A stretch of DNA of 64,000 nt from Orychophragmus violaceus (GCA_030180135.1 CM058232.1:90446630-90510629), one strand, 5' to 3'. Shown: positions 49,459 to 60,904, counted from the first letter of the stretch. Notes: generated from the letters alone by a model not told the origin. Made by a program: numbers and translations.

Positions 49459-50078
49459 ATCCTTTGCGTTTTAGCATTAATAAACTTTTTGACTTTTTGT
49501 AAACAAAACTAATTCAATCGAGGCATTAAACGGAACACTTTATGTACCACGTTGTTCAGGCTAGATGGGTTTTTAATTCAGGCTAGATGGGATTTTAAAA
49601 ACTAATTACTCTAGGCACTATTGGGTCTGGCATTTTGAAAGCCCAATAATGTAGGTAAGCGATACCTTTCATTTTTTTTTTGTTTTTTTTTTTTCAAGAA
49701 AGAGGAAAGGGTTTTGACTTTTGGTTGCTGCAAGAAAATAGAAAAGTCATCGATTAAAAGACGTTTGGCCTCAGAAGATGCATGATGCACACGTTTAGCA
49801 TAAAGGAATTGTAAGCTTTGCTTAGAGGAAAAGAAAAGCTTTGGCTTTTTGGAGATGGTAATTGACTTCGACGTACCCACTTTAAATTTCAACGACTTTT
49901 TTCGTTGTAAAACCCTTCGTAATTAACTTCTTGCACATTTCCTAAATTTAACAAATATCATATCCTTTCACGCATTCTCTATTCTTTAATTTTTTTTTTC
50001 ATTTTTTCATCTCTATTCTTTAATTAGTTTCCCAAATTTGTGCGCATGCGTCGTTAATTGACCAACTGATTAAATTTT
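49459..50078. other. Intergenic, left flank of the MULE
   Basis: No gene supported. AT-rich with T-runs at 49673-49695 and 49988-50004. Confidence 0.4.
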
Positions 50079-51304
50079 GGGATAATTGGGTCAATATTAT
50101 GAATTGGACAAAAAAATAGGTTTATGAAAAGTTTATATACGAAATTAGGTCATTGGCAGGACACAATGTATTTCACACGCAAAAGCAGACTACTATGCCC
50201 TTGTTTCCTTTGGACAGCCTGAGCCGACAGTGACAGCTCGCTGAAAAGCGACATATACTTTTCAGAAAGCTTTGACCGCTAGCAATTGATGTTGTGCAGT
50301 AACATCAATAACTTTTTCACAAAGAAAAAAGCTGAGCTGGCGATTCTTGTTCTTTGCCTTTTCCCGCTCAAATTTTTCAAGGAGGACTATCTTCTACCTC
50401 CATTGGGTTACCTACATTCCGATATTTGACTTGTCTGGTCCCCTGAAGATAAGAATATCTCGTTTTGTCAGAGTAAGAATCCGACATTCTTTTTGTCACA
50501 CAAATTTCGTAGACGACTATTTAGAGTAGTAGACAAAGTCGAATGCTTTGCTAAAGATCTAACTTTTCGTTCACTCTAGATGGATGGAAGGAAGACAGTT
50601 TTGCTGGTTAGAGGAAATGGCGTGAAGCTATCACTGGAACTTGGAGTTTCGAGGTCGAGAAAAAAGGAAACAACAAAGGCATTTGGTTAAGCTCCAGGTC
50701 AACTTATGACTATCTTGAAAAGATAGTCAAAGAAAAGCTGAATATCCAAGAAGATCGAGCTGTGGAAATAACATACCAATGGCCGCAATACATGTTGATG
50801 GATGAGGGAAGAGACGCACCACCTGTTTTGGTTCAAAACGACGACGATGTGTCCTTGTTTGTCGAAATGAGAGGTGAAATTGATCAACTCAACTTGTGCG
50901 TGACTTTGAAAGATACTGAAATTGCAGGGAATGATGTTGGTAAGTTTTCTTCGTAAATAGTCGACTACTGTTTGATTCTAACAGAGGCTGATTTTAGAGT
51001 AGTTGACTACTTTCATGGGTTAACAAATATGATTGGCTGCTTGAACGAGGAAAAAGGGATTACACCTCAGAAGAGTGGTAAGATTCACCTAAATAGTGTT
51101 ATAATATAGTGTTATAATGGTATGATATGGTCTAACACTGTTTTTATTTGTTCTAAAATGCATCGTATAAACTAGCTATGATGTTGTATCAAAACCTAGA
51201 AGAGAAAGTTCAAAATGTTGAGATTGAAGGTGAGATAGTCGATTACTAAGTTGTATTTATAAGTAGTTGAATACTCAGGTTATGATTGTAACCGTATACA
51301 TAAG

Positions 51305-51913
51305 TGTAGGAATTTCTAGCAGTTCCTAATCCAATTAGGCAGCCCTAGTCTAAATTCCAAGCCTAGGATCTAGGGTTCATATAAATCAAACGCTGTGCCT
51401 CTACTGGTATCCACACGCACACAAACTGAACAGGAGGGATGCAAGTGCCTTTAGAGATCAGATCTCTCAAGAGGTTTCTCTTCCCTTTCTGGTGGCTGTG
51501 AATTAGGTTAAAAGTGTGTAAAAGGTCGACCATATATATTATATATGTCGACTTATACCACAACCGAATTAACCAACGATTAAACCGAATTTAATCTGGC
51601 CATTCGCGATCTGTGTCGACCGACACACTTGCTGTGTCGAACGACACTACCCCAGAAACTCGGTATTGAATGCATATCAAATATGCATTCACCAGATCAT
51701 TACATTAATGATCAACCTCATATACTACGTCCAGTTTTCTTAGGTGTGTGACCCTGTAGGATCATATAACACTAGCAATGAGTTCTAAACTCATTGATCA
51801 TAAGTGGCTTCTAGCAAAGCATTATGACTGCCTAGTGTCATATGATTGTCTCATCTCGACAATACGACTTTCACTTAAGAGCAAGTACAATAGATTTCAG
51901 GACATTCCCAACA
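51305..51913 (-). repeat. 3' LTR of copia element 3 (609 bp)
   Basis: Lacks an internal segment of about 76 bp after GGGTTCAT that is present in the other LTR. It contains an inverted repeat GTCGACCATATATA..TATATGTCGAC (51525-51552) around a TATA-like core, and a CGATCG-type pair (51617, 51638; the second mutated to CGAACG). Confidence 0.92.
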
Positions 51914-51925
51914 ATCTCCCACTTG
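51914..51925 (-). other. Polypurine tract of copia element 3
   Basis: ATCTCCCACTTG abuts the LTR. On the minus strand it reads CAAGTGGGAGAT just before TGTTGGGAATG, a standard copia PPT. Confidence 0.85.
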
Positions 51926-52224
51926 TACTGGAATCATCTATTACCATAATCCCTTCGTCACTATATCTCGATCTGGCATAAGGCAAGATCTGTGTCACCC
52001 TTATTTAGCCAAGATCATGTTCATCGAACTCCGATTTATACTGACAAGACAAACGACTGACAATCACCTCGTTTGAGTGTGGCCACACATTTCTCAGTAT
52101 CAAATCTTCGATGGGCCCTGAGATATTTATCTCCTGTTATATAGGAGGTCTAATGAAGTCCGATTCAGGAGGAGTGAATTGTGAACACTTTCACAATCTC
52201 TCAGATGATTACTAAATTCTTGAC

Positions 52225-53109
52225 TTAAGTATTCACCTCCATGATCTCATCGTAGAGCTTTAATACCTTTGCCAAATTGATTCTGTACTTCATTTTGGAA
52301 CTCTTTGAACTTTTCAAAGATCCTGACTTATGTCTTATAAATAAGACATAACCGTACCTACTGAAATCATCAGCAAAGGTAATGAAGCACTGAAAGTTTT
52401 CTCTAGCACTTGTGCTCATCGGCCCATATACATCCGTATGTATAAAACCCAATAAGCTTCTGGCCCTTTCATTTTGATCGTTCGCAACCTGTATCGACCG
52501 ACGCACCGTTTGTGTCGATCGACACTACCTTTGTTGAAAGGAGCCTTTGTCGTTTTACTTAATAAACAAGATTCGCATTTCTCATATGATTCATAATCAA
52601 ATGAGCCCAAAAGCCCATTACTATGGATTTTCTGAATCCGTTTCTCATTTATGTTGCCCAAACGACAAAGCCAGAGAAAAGGTTTGATTCGTATCATTTG
52701 ACTAGAATCTCTTGGTACTAATGTTATAGTCAGGCATGATTTGGTTTAGAACATAAAGTTCATTCTCTAATGAATTGCTACTATAAAATATATCATTGTA
52801 ATCAAATGAATAACACTTATTCTTAATTTGAAAACTGATATCCTTCCATATCCAAACATGGATTAGAAATAATCTTTCTGCTCATAGCAGGTACATAGTA
52901 GCAGTTTTAAGTTTAAAACATGCCATAAAAGAAAACAAATGAAACACTCCTACGACTAATGCAGCAACTCTTGCTCCATTTCCCACGCGTAGATCCACTT
53001 GTCCTTTCTCCATAGTCCTACTTTTGCTCAGGCCCTGCACATTTTCACTAAATATGAGTACCACAGCTGGTATCAAATACCAAATAAGTAGGATTATAAG
53101 AAGTAACAT
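52225..53109 (-). pseudogene. Copia element 3 protease and partial integrase
   Basis: Protease: the frame 53109-52882 reads KSRTMEKGQVDLRVGNG. The active-site region lies in the adjacent frame as DTSCGTHI, with Ser where the Gly of D-T/S-G is expected, so one frameshift and a changed motif. Integrase zinc region (52697-52416): LWLCRLGNINEKRI...CESC, where the two family His are Leu and Asn. The core start follows in another frame (IHTDVYGPM...TFADDFSRYGY, 52506-52225), giving the first two catalytic Asp. The frame ends before the Glu. A CGATCG pair (52495, 52516) sits in the linker between zinc domain and core. Confidence 0.8.
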
Positions 53110-53115
53110 TTACTT

Positions 53116-53994
53116 CTATAACATAATACCTGAAGAAGAAGTCTCGTACGTCTTCTTCAGCTTCTCATAATCTTCCAAGAATTTATTGCAGTTTCTTTTC
53201 AAATGCCCATAACCATTACAATAACGGCACTTGACATCTTCAGAAGGACTGGTTTTAACCTTAGGAGCATGGTCAGACTCGCTTGGATTCACAATCGAGC
53301 TCGTCTTGCCATCACCTTTGTTCTTACCAAGTTTCTTAAACTTTTTACCCTTTTGTACCATAAGGACATTTGTGGTGTCCTTCTCGATGTTAGGTTCAAC
53401 AGTCTTAAGCATCCCATGCAATTCAGTCAACGTCTTCATCAAGTTGTTCATGTTATAGTTCATAACAAATTGATCATAGCTTGACGGCAGTGACTGCAAA
53501 ATGATGTCAGCAACCAACTCTTGGCTAATGGGACAATCCAATTTCCCCAAGTTATCAATATAACCCATCATCTTAATGACATGAGGACTAACTGGTTCGC
53601 CCTTTGGTAGCTTGCACTCAATCAGAGATCTTACCGTCTGGTATCTCTGAGTTCGTGCCTGCTCCTGAAACATACTTTTCAGGCCAATGATCATCTCTAT
53701 TGGCGACTCCACGTACTCATATTGCTTCTGCAATTCCGAGTTCATGGTAGCCAGCATGAGACAACTCACATCCACCGCATCATTAGAATGCTTATCCCAA
53801 GCATCCTTATCTGACTTCCAGGCATTGGCTCGGTACTTCTTGGGGAGAACTTTCTCAAGGACATAGTCCTTCTTCTCCCGTTTGAGAACAATTCTCAAGT
53901 TCCGATACCATTCAAGAAAGTTTGATCCATTTAACTTGTACTTCTCAAGGACGGATCGCAAGGAGAAATTGTTACGATGGTTTGTGCTAGACAT
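53116..53994 (-). CDS. Copia element 3 gag protein (292 aa), intact frame
   Basis: Starts MSSTNHRNNF and has the UBN2-type gag block of plant copia (GSNFLEWYRNLRIVL near residue 20, later QEQARTQRYQTVRSL). It ends with one CCHC knuckle, CRYCNGYGHLKRNC (about residues 260-273). The stop follows the knuckle closely; protease begins downstream. Gag packages element RNA into particles. It is the only unbroken frame in this element and could assemble if expressed; RT would have to come from elsewhere. The minus strand agrees with the PBS and PPT. Confidence 0.9.
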   Translation of the reverse strand: MSSTNHRNNFSLRSVLEKYKLNGSNFLEWYRNLRIVLKREKKDYVLEKVLPKKYRANAWKSDKDAWDKHSNDAVDVSCLMLATMNSELQKQYEYVESPIEMIIGLKSMFQEQARTQRYQTVRSLIECKLPKGEPVSPHVIKMMGYIDNLGKLDCPISQELVADIILQSLPSSYDQFVMNYNMNNLMKTLTELHGMLKTVEPNIEKDTTNVLMVQKGKKFKKLGKNKGDGKTSSIVNPSESDHAPKVKTSPSEDVKCRYCNGYGHLKRNCNKFLEDYEKLKKTYETSSSGIML

Positions 53995-54591
53995 AGCTGG
54001 AAAAACAAGGGAGGTTTAGTTATGATGTTCAAGAAATGAGAAGTCTTAACAATTAAGAAAAACTCGCATTATATTCAAATAATGTTTCCTCAAATGAATA
54101 TAATGATCCAAGACCCATACTTCACTAAACTTGAGTGAGCCACTGGCTAGCACCCAAATTTTAGCTATCTAGGTAAGCAACAATCTTGCTAGTTATATCC
54201 AATATAACTCTTGGTCGTGGATCGACATCTCATGCCCAATCCACCTGATGTCTCTGAGCCCAAAACGATTTTGATGGCCCAGTCAAGTAAACCAATCTCT
54301 TAAGTCATGAAATTGTTGATGTCTTGCACTGCAAGTCCATCAACACGATTACCTCCTGTCTTACTCATGTAATTGTGGACACCTTGCACTGCAAATCTAT
54401 CGCACAATGAAATGAGCCTTGACAGTTGACAAGATTGGAAAGACATCAAGGATCACTTGATATTTGGTCGAGGAACGGAACCTTTAAAACGTTCAGTTTT
54501 ATTATGTTTTAATTCTTCTAATTAAAATGGTTCATTTTGGTTTGGTTCTTGTGATTTCAGATTCAATAACCTAAACCATCGGACCTTGTGT

Positions 54592-54937
54592 CGACCGACA
54601 CTACTTTAGTGTCGATCGATGCAGGTTAACCAAAACCAATTTGCGATAACCGATCAATCCAATTGATCCAGTTTGATGATAACCAGTCAGTGTCGATCGA
54701 CACTACATTAGTGTCGGTCGATGCTAACCTAATCAAACCAATCGCAATAAACCGTTCTTAGCGTTTAACCATTATTAACCAAGCTCGATAACCGGTCTAA
54801 TCCAATTGAACCGATTTATCAATTTCGCGAGGTTTGTGTCGACCGACACAACTCTTGTGTCGATCGACACTAGGCGAAACCTAAGTTTTATTCGGGTTAT
54901 CCTTCTGTGTCGACTGACACCGGATTGGTGTCGATCG
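54592..54937. repeat. Cluster of four paired CGATCG palindromes
   Basis: Between PBS and gag start, pairs of (G)TGTCGAYCGACAC-like palindromes have cores at 54592/54613, 54694/54715, 54840/54861 and 54911/54932. Each pair is exactly 21 bp start to start. The spacers between the two copies differ in sequence, so the pairing and spacing are what is kept. Confidence 0.9.
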
Positions 54938-55088
54938 ACACAGGGCGATAAACCCTAATCGTTTTCAAGCAAAAACATAAAACTAGATTACTTTCATGAA
55001 AACAAATTTTAGCATGTTTGTATCAACTATATAGAGATCCAGATTCAACTAATCTAATCAACATGCTACTGATTCAATGGAACCCTAA

Positions 55089-55101
55089 GGCTCTGATACC
55101 A
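55089..55101 (-). other. Primer binding site of copia element 3
   Basis: GGCTCTGATACCA is the complement of TGGTATCAGAGCC, the tRNA-iMet type, one base inside the right LTR. Confidence 0.92.
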
Positions 55102-55102
55102 C

Positions 55103-55787
55103 TGTAGGAATTTCTATCAGTTCCTAATCCAATTAGGCAGCCCTAGTCTAAATTCCAAGCCTAGGATCTAGGGTTCATGTAATTGAATCATTAGGATCTC
55201 AGGATTACCTGGTTATTAGCAGCGGAAGGTTTTGCAGATAATCGAGATCACGAAGCACCTCAAACGCTGTGCCTCTACTGGTATCCACACGCACACAAAC
55301 TGAACAGGAGGGATGCTAGTGCCTTTAGAGATCAGATCTCTCAAGAGGTTTCTCTTCTCTTTCTGGTGGCTGTGAATTAGGTTAGAAGTGTGTAAAAGGT
55401 CGACCATATATCTTATATATGTCGACTTATACCACGACCTAATTAACCAACGATTAAAACGAATTTAATCTGGTCATTCGCGATCTGTGTCGACCGACAC
55501 ACTTGCTGTGTCGATCGACACTGCCCCAGAAACTCGGTATTGAATGCATATCAAATATGCATTCACCAGATCATTACATTAATGATCAACCTCATATACT
55601 ACGTCCAGTTTGCTTAGGTGTGTGACCCTGTAGGATCATATAACACTAGCAATGAGTTCTAAACTCATTGATCATAAGTGGCTTCTAGCAAAGCATTATG
55701 ACTGCCTAGTGTCATATGATTGTCTCATATCGACAATACGACTTTCACTTAAGAGCAAGTACAATAGATTTCAGGACATTCCCAACA
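55103..55787 (-). repeat. 5' LTR of copia element 3 (685 bp)
   Basis: Full-length partner of 51305-51913 with TG...CA ends. Carries the TATA-centred inverted repeat (about 55400-55425) and an unmutated palindrome pair (55491, 55512). Confidence 0.92.
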
Positions 55788-58357
55788 ATAAGTAGTTGAA
55801 TACTTTGTACTGTATAGTTGACTACTTTGTAACATAGCTAACATAGTTGCATACTCTGTAGCTTTGCTTGAATTGAACGACCTGGACAACGACGAACAAG
55901 AACCAGAAGATCTCGAAGAGATGGAAGATATGACGATACTCTGTCTTGATGGAGAAGATATTGATAAGGGAAAAGGTGTAGACACTTCTGCTAACGACTC
56001 TGATGAAGAATGACATGAATTTGCAGTAAACGAAAATTATGAGAAAAACCATGCTGCTGGTTTTAAATCGGACAAATGTGAATACAACTCAGGTGAAGAA
56101 GCTGATGAAGAACCTGAGAACAGTACACAGCAGTCAATGAGGTTTAGCTGCGCAAAAGAAACGATTGATGGAGTTTTCGAAGACACGGAAGAGCCGCCAT
56201 CTATGTTTGGAAGAGATGCTCCACCAATTGTTGATGAATTGCCAAGTGATGGTATGTAGATGCCCACTTTTTCCTACCTACTTACTTAGGGTAGTTATCT
56301 ATTTGTAAACAATTGTTATTTCTCACCACTAATGATTGTTTTTATGCAGGGATAGACGATGCTTTGGATGATGTTAGCTACGAGGGTGTCAGTATATTTG
56401 TGGGAAGGATATTTAGGAACAAAGCTGAGTGCAAACTGAAGATGGCTTTACACGCGATTAACAAAAAGTTCCATTTCAAAACTCCACGCTCAACACCAAC
56501 TTACATGGAATTCGTGTGCATTAGCGATAAGTGTCACTGGCGTGTGTATGCATCTATGATGGACCGTACTGGAAACTTCCAAATCAAAACGACAAACTTC
56601 AAACACACATGCCCGATTGACGATAGGCGTCAGTACCAAAGACAAGCTACGACACAAGTAATTGGGGAGTTAATTCGTACTAGATTTATTGATGGACGCA
56701 AAGGACGAGGTCCCATTGAGATTCAAAGGATAATGCAGGAAGATTTCCAAGTAAATAGCGTTTTGATAGACAACTACTATTTATTGAATACTAACAGTAG
56801 TCGAGAATTGAGGTATAACTATTTCTGAAAAATGGTTGACTATTTAAGGTTAACATCTCTTACTGGAAAGCGTGGAGGGGTAGGGAAATCGCTATGGAAA
56901 AATCATTCGGCTCAGTATCAGGTAGCTTCGCGTTGCTGCCATCCTATGTCGAGAACCTGAAAAACTCAAACCCGGGCACAGTTTGTGAAACATTATATGA
57001 GGTTGACAAGAATGGTAGTAAGCGGTTCAAGTATCTATTCCTTTCATTCGCTCCCTCAATTGCTGGGCTTAAATTCCTGAGGCCGGTATTGCTCATTGAC
57101 GGGACTCATCTGGCTGGACGCTGTGGTGGATGTCTTCTTTGTGCTAGTGCACAAGATGGAAACTTCCAAATTTTTCCAATAGCTTCTGGGGTAGTCGACA
57201 GTGAAAACGATGCATCCTATGTATGGTTCTTCTAATGCCTAAAGAAAATCATAAACGATGACAGTAATTTAATGTTTGTGTCAGATAGACATTCAAGCAT
57301 TTACAAGGGGCTGAGACAGGTAACGTAGTTGTCTAATTGTAGTCGATGAAAAGTAATTGTCTACGACTACTTGTTAGATTATATTTGAATATCTGATGAT
57401 ATTTATGAAACTTGTGTTTATAGGTGTATCCTATAGCTGGACATGGGGCTTGTTTAGTGCATCTAGTGAGGAATGTAACAACAAAGTTTAGGGAAAGCCG
57501 GTTGCCATCACTAGTGGTGAGAGCAGCTAAAGCTTATACCGTTTTAGAGGTTTCTCAAATATTTGCAGAACTCCAATCTGTGAATCATGAGTGCGCTCAA
57601 TACCTGCTTGATTTGGGGCTCCCACACTGGACACGTTCATACTGCATGGGTGAACGATACAATTTGATGACAACCAACGTTGCTGAGTCATTAAACAAAG
57701 TTTTAAAAGAGTGTAGAGAGTTTCCACTTATCTCGATGCTTGAAGCTATAAGAATGAGTATGATCAGTTGGTTTGGGAGGAGAAAAGCAGCTGTCTCATC
57801 AGATGATAGCATACTAACACCAAAAGTGAGAGAACTTCTAGATGTAAATTTTACTGACAGCACTAATATGAAAGTAAGTATTTAATGTAGTCAGCTACAT
57901 ACGTAGACAGCTACGCTATATAAAGTATTCATCTGCGTGTAGTTTAACATATGTATATGTATAAATGTAGGTGACTGTTCTTAACTGCGAAGAGTTTGAG
58001 GTGAGAGACCCTAAGGGAGTGAGGTTCGAAGTGAACTTAGCGAAAGGGATGTGCAGCTGCAGGGAGTACCAAATGATACAGATACCTTATAGCCACGCTT
58101 TAGCTGCCTCTTCTTATAGTAATTACACAACAGATAAGCTGGTCGGAATTGTGTACACAACAACATTCAGAAAAACAATCTTTGAAGGTGTGTTTCATCC
58201 AGTTCCGGCACCAGTAGTTTCTGGTAATGTAGATCTCCTACCGCCGGTGATGAGGCGCCCACCAGGTCGACCAATAAAACAGAGGATCCTCTCACGAGGA
58301 GAATTCAAGGTAAAACAGATGCATTTGACTATTCGTTACTAAAAAGTAGTTGACTAT

Positions 58358-59539
58358 TGATAGGGTCAGGTTTTAATCCTATATCTAACTGCAAGTGCAC
58401 AGTTCAGTAGTTGTAGTATATAGGTATCAAATCCACAGGGACTCTGGTATTCAATAGCTCAAGAACAGGAAATTAAACTAGGAAGAAAGCAATGTGATTG
58501 AATTAAAAGCAATGCGAGAAAGTAAACAGAAAGCAGAGATTGTTGGTTGTGAAAACAAGTTATTAAGAGCGCTAAGTCTAGGGCATTCTCAGGAAATCAG
58601 ACAAGCAGACAGTTCATTCAGCAAGGATCTAATTAAGCACAGCTCTAGAACTCAAAACACATATATAGAATTAACCAAATTCCTTTGCGATAATTCTCTA
58701 AGTCTAAGTGCAGCAAACCAAACTTTCGTTTGCGAGAACTAACAGATTAAACTAGCATTAATTCCAAGTTTGATATGTTCACAATTATCCTAAACCAAAC
58801 TTTCGTTTGCGAGAAGTTTAATTGCTCAAGCTAATTAGTTCAGATTCCTAAACCACACTTCCGTGTCGTATTTAGCAACCTAAGATCTAGATTCTAATTG
58901 ATCAGGTTAGAACTAGCTTTAAGCACAATTAGATTGAAGAACAGATATATTTATGAATCCTTAACTGAATTAAACAAGTCTAGCAAGTCATGAAATCCTA
59001 TGTGAGAAACCCTAAACCTAACAAGGAATCTACTCAGACATAGATAATGAAAACATAATCATATGAAGAATAAATTGCATAAAAGATAAAGAATTAAAGG
59101 GGTTCGAAATCTTCTCCAAATACAGATGAAGTAAAGGTTCAGATCAGCCCCAAAAGCTCTAAAAATCCTCTGCTCTTAATTATGAAAGCGTAAGTAATTA
59201 AAACACCAAAAACTTAATTATATAGGTCTAATCTCGGCCAAGGGCTTCTTTGTAAATATCAGAAACTTCTGGATCAGAGTGCAATATCTTGACTCTTCAT
59301 AAACCGCCGAGTTTCGGCCCATCTCGCTGGTGCAACGATCGGTGCATGTGCGCAACGATCGACACATTTCTCTGTTTCGGACAGTGAATTCTATCTCTCG
59401 GCCAAACACTCCAAAAATCTAAAAAAGTGCCATAATCACCAAATATGTGTATACCTGTAAAAGACTCTAAAAGAACACAAAAAGACACTAAAACACACTT
59501 ATATCATGGTCTAAAACTAGTAAAAACCATGATATATCA
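58358..59539 (-). repeat. 3' LTR of the gypsy element (1182 bp)
   Basis: Begins TGATAGGGTCAGG and ends GATATATCA, then the PPT. Contains two direct 'CAAACTTTCGTTTGCGAGAA' blocks (58719 and 58797) and one CGATCG pair at 59336/59356. The flanking five bases ACTAT would be one TSD copy; the other lies beyond the window. Confidence 0.9.
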
Positions 59540-60904
59540 ACTCCCCCACACTTAGCCTTTGCTTGCCCTCAAGCAAAACAGAGAACTCAAGCTTGGTGAA
59601 GAGGTTTGAAAACTCTTCAGAAACTCATTTCATCCTAGAAGCTACAATACTCAGATTCCCCTTAGTAAACCACTGAAAGAATCAATCACAGGATATCAAG
59701 ACCAACATGTACTTCCCCCACACTTAGCAACTGTCCTAAGTAAACTCCACAATCACATTCAAGCATTCAAATTCTCCCTACTGACTTCTGCAAGTATTTA
59801 AGTGCGGTCTCACCTAAGGAGTATCGATCAAAGGGCACATGGATTCTTACCTTATCAGCTCTAGACCACCATACTATCTTTCTCTAGTCCCTTTCTTCTC
59901 TTTTCCCTTCTTTAACAACTGATTTTTCCCACATTGGGTATCATTTTATTTTTTTATATCAGTGTTCTTCCCGTTATGGGGTGTACTTTGGACACATTCC
60001 ATGGATCGCACATGAGATAATAGGGGTCTCTACCACTCCTGTGACCACTTCGGAGTTACTAACTCATCCTCAGTTTATTATCTTTTTTTTTTTTTACTTT
60101 TTAGAAGGGGAGAAGGGAACTAAATAGGATAGGTTGACAGGCTGTGTCAGAACTAACAGGGAATCCGACACAGAGTATACCAAGCCCTTAGGTGAGAAAT
60201 CTAAGTCAGTATTAAATTGAAGTCAGTAGAAGGATCCTCTGATACCTGAAGTGATGTGGGTGTTCCCAGTAGGTTGATCTGTGTCTGGGTTTTCTAATAG
60301 TCAGAGATAGATCCTGCAACTTCATCCCAATGGTTACTTAAGTTCCTGCAAGTCTTGTAAATCTTCTCAGAAAATCATAGTTTCTTACTTAAACAATTTT
60401 GACTCAATAAAACAAATTTTTTTGAAAAATGGACTGACTCTTAAGAAAACAGAAAGATAAACGTCAGTAGCACCTCCCCCACACTTAAGACACACTGTCC
60501 CCAGTAGTGTCAAGCGAAGGATCGGTAAAAAGAAATAAAAATTGTTAAAGTTCTGTTGAGTTCTGTCGGGTTTACCTCTGTCGCTCAGGCATCGATCGTT
60601 GCACTAAGTGCATCGACCGTTACTTGGCGATTTTCGTGTATGGTCGATCGTTGCTCAGGACCGCAACGATCGCTGCAATGCGATTCCGATCGTGTTGTGA
60701 CGATCGACACAGAAGTGCGTCGATCGACGCACTGCGAATTTGTCCGAGACCTGCAATCATAAACTCACCAGAAACCAAAAACAAACGTAAAATCCTAACA
60801 AAAACACCAAAAATTAAGTAGAAAAACACCAGTACCTAATGGTGGGTTGCCTCCCACCCAGCGCTTGTTTAAGGTCAATAGCTTGACCGGACGGACAAGA
60901 TTTT
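59540..60904 (-). other. 3' non-coding interior with three PPT-like tracts
   Basis: ACTCCCCCACACTTA abuts the LTR as the PPT (59540). Near copies of CCCCCACACTTA recur at about 59715 and 60476. Three CGATCG pairs lie at 60593/60614, 60645/60667 and 60701/60721, with a further single core at 60687. I see no protein. In autonomous relatives this place holds pol or envelope-like coding. Confidence 0.75.

Larger units (their letters stand above)
51305..55787 (-). mobile_element. Ty1/copia element 3, lacking RT and RNase H
   Basis: LTRs at 51305-51913 and 55103-55787 both run TGTAGGAATT...TTCCCAACA on the plus strand. ATAAG flanks at 51300-51304 and 55788-55792. The PBS (GGCTCTGATACCA, 55089-55101) and PPT (51914-51925) show minus orientation. 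The interior (3.2 kb) codes gag, a frameshifted protease and part of integrase, then passes directly to the 3' LTR region with no RT or RNase H. The LTRs differ at only about a dozen sites by eye, apart from a 76-bp size difference. The element may therefore have moved as a deleted, non-autonomous copy. Confidence 0.92.
50584..58308 (+). pseudogene. MULE transposase gene (PB1-like / MuDR / DDE / SWIM)
   Basis: Exon 1 (about 50584-50940) has a PB1-like N-terminal domain: TWSFEVEKKGNNKGIW, then AVEITYQWPQYM. Two short exons follow, then the copia insert, then acidic exons (55858-56251). The MuDR zinc domain is at 56350-56812 (CISDKCHWRV, later FKHTC). The DDE core (56849-57319 and 57424-57873) has LLIDGTHL, FVSDRHSS and NVAESLN as the D, D and E motifs, plus HLVRN. 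The SWIM region (57971-58308) reads CSCREYQMIQIPYSHALA; the third ligand Cys of CxC..CxH is Tyr here. Clear introns: 56252-56349, 57320-57423, 57874-57970. A TAA at 57233 breaks the DDE exon, and the 36-bp gap 56813-56848 is too short to splice normally. The enzyme would cut and insert MULE ends; it is dead here. Confidence 0.85.
50079..58357 (+). mobile_element. Mutator-like element (MULE), split by two LTR insertions
   Basis: A degenerate MULE transposase gene (50584-58308) lies inside. The left end is placed at GGGATAATTGGGTCA (50079), typical of Arabidopsis MULE termini. The right end is not in the window, because the gypsy element at 58358 interrupts it. A copia element (51305-55787) occupies one intron. 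Introns carry a recurrent TAGTTGACTA-like motif (see findings). Without the inserts the visible MULE is about 3.8 kb. I cannot assign a VANDAL or other subfamily with confidence. Confidence 0.75.

Noticed and set aside
53203..53484. Plus-strand frames opposite the gag of copia element 3
   Set aside because: Antisense shadows; PBS, PPT and zinc knuckle all place coding on the minus strand.
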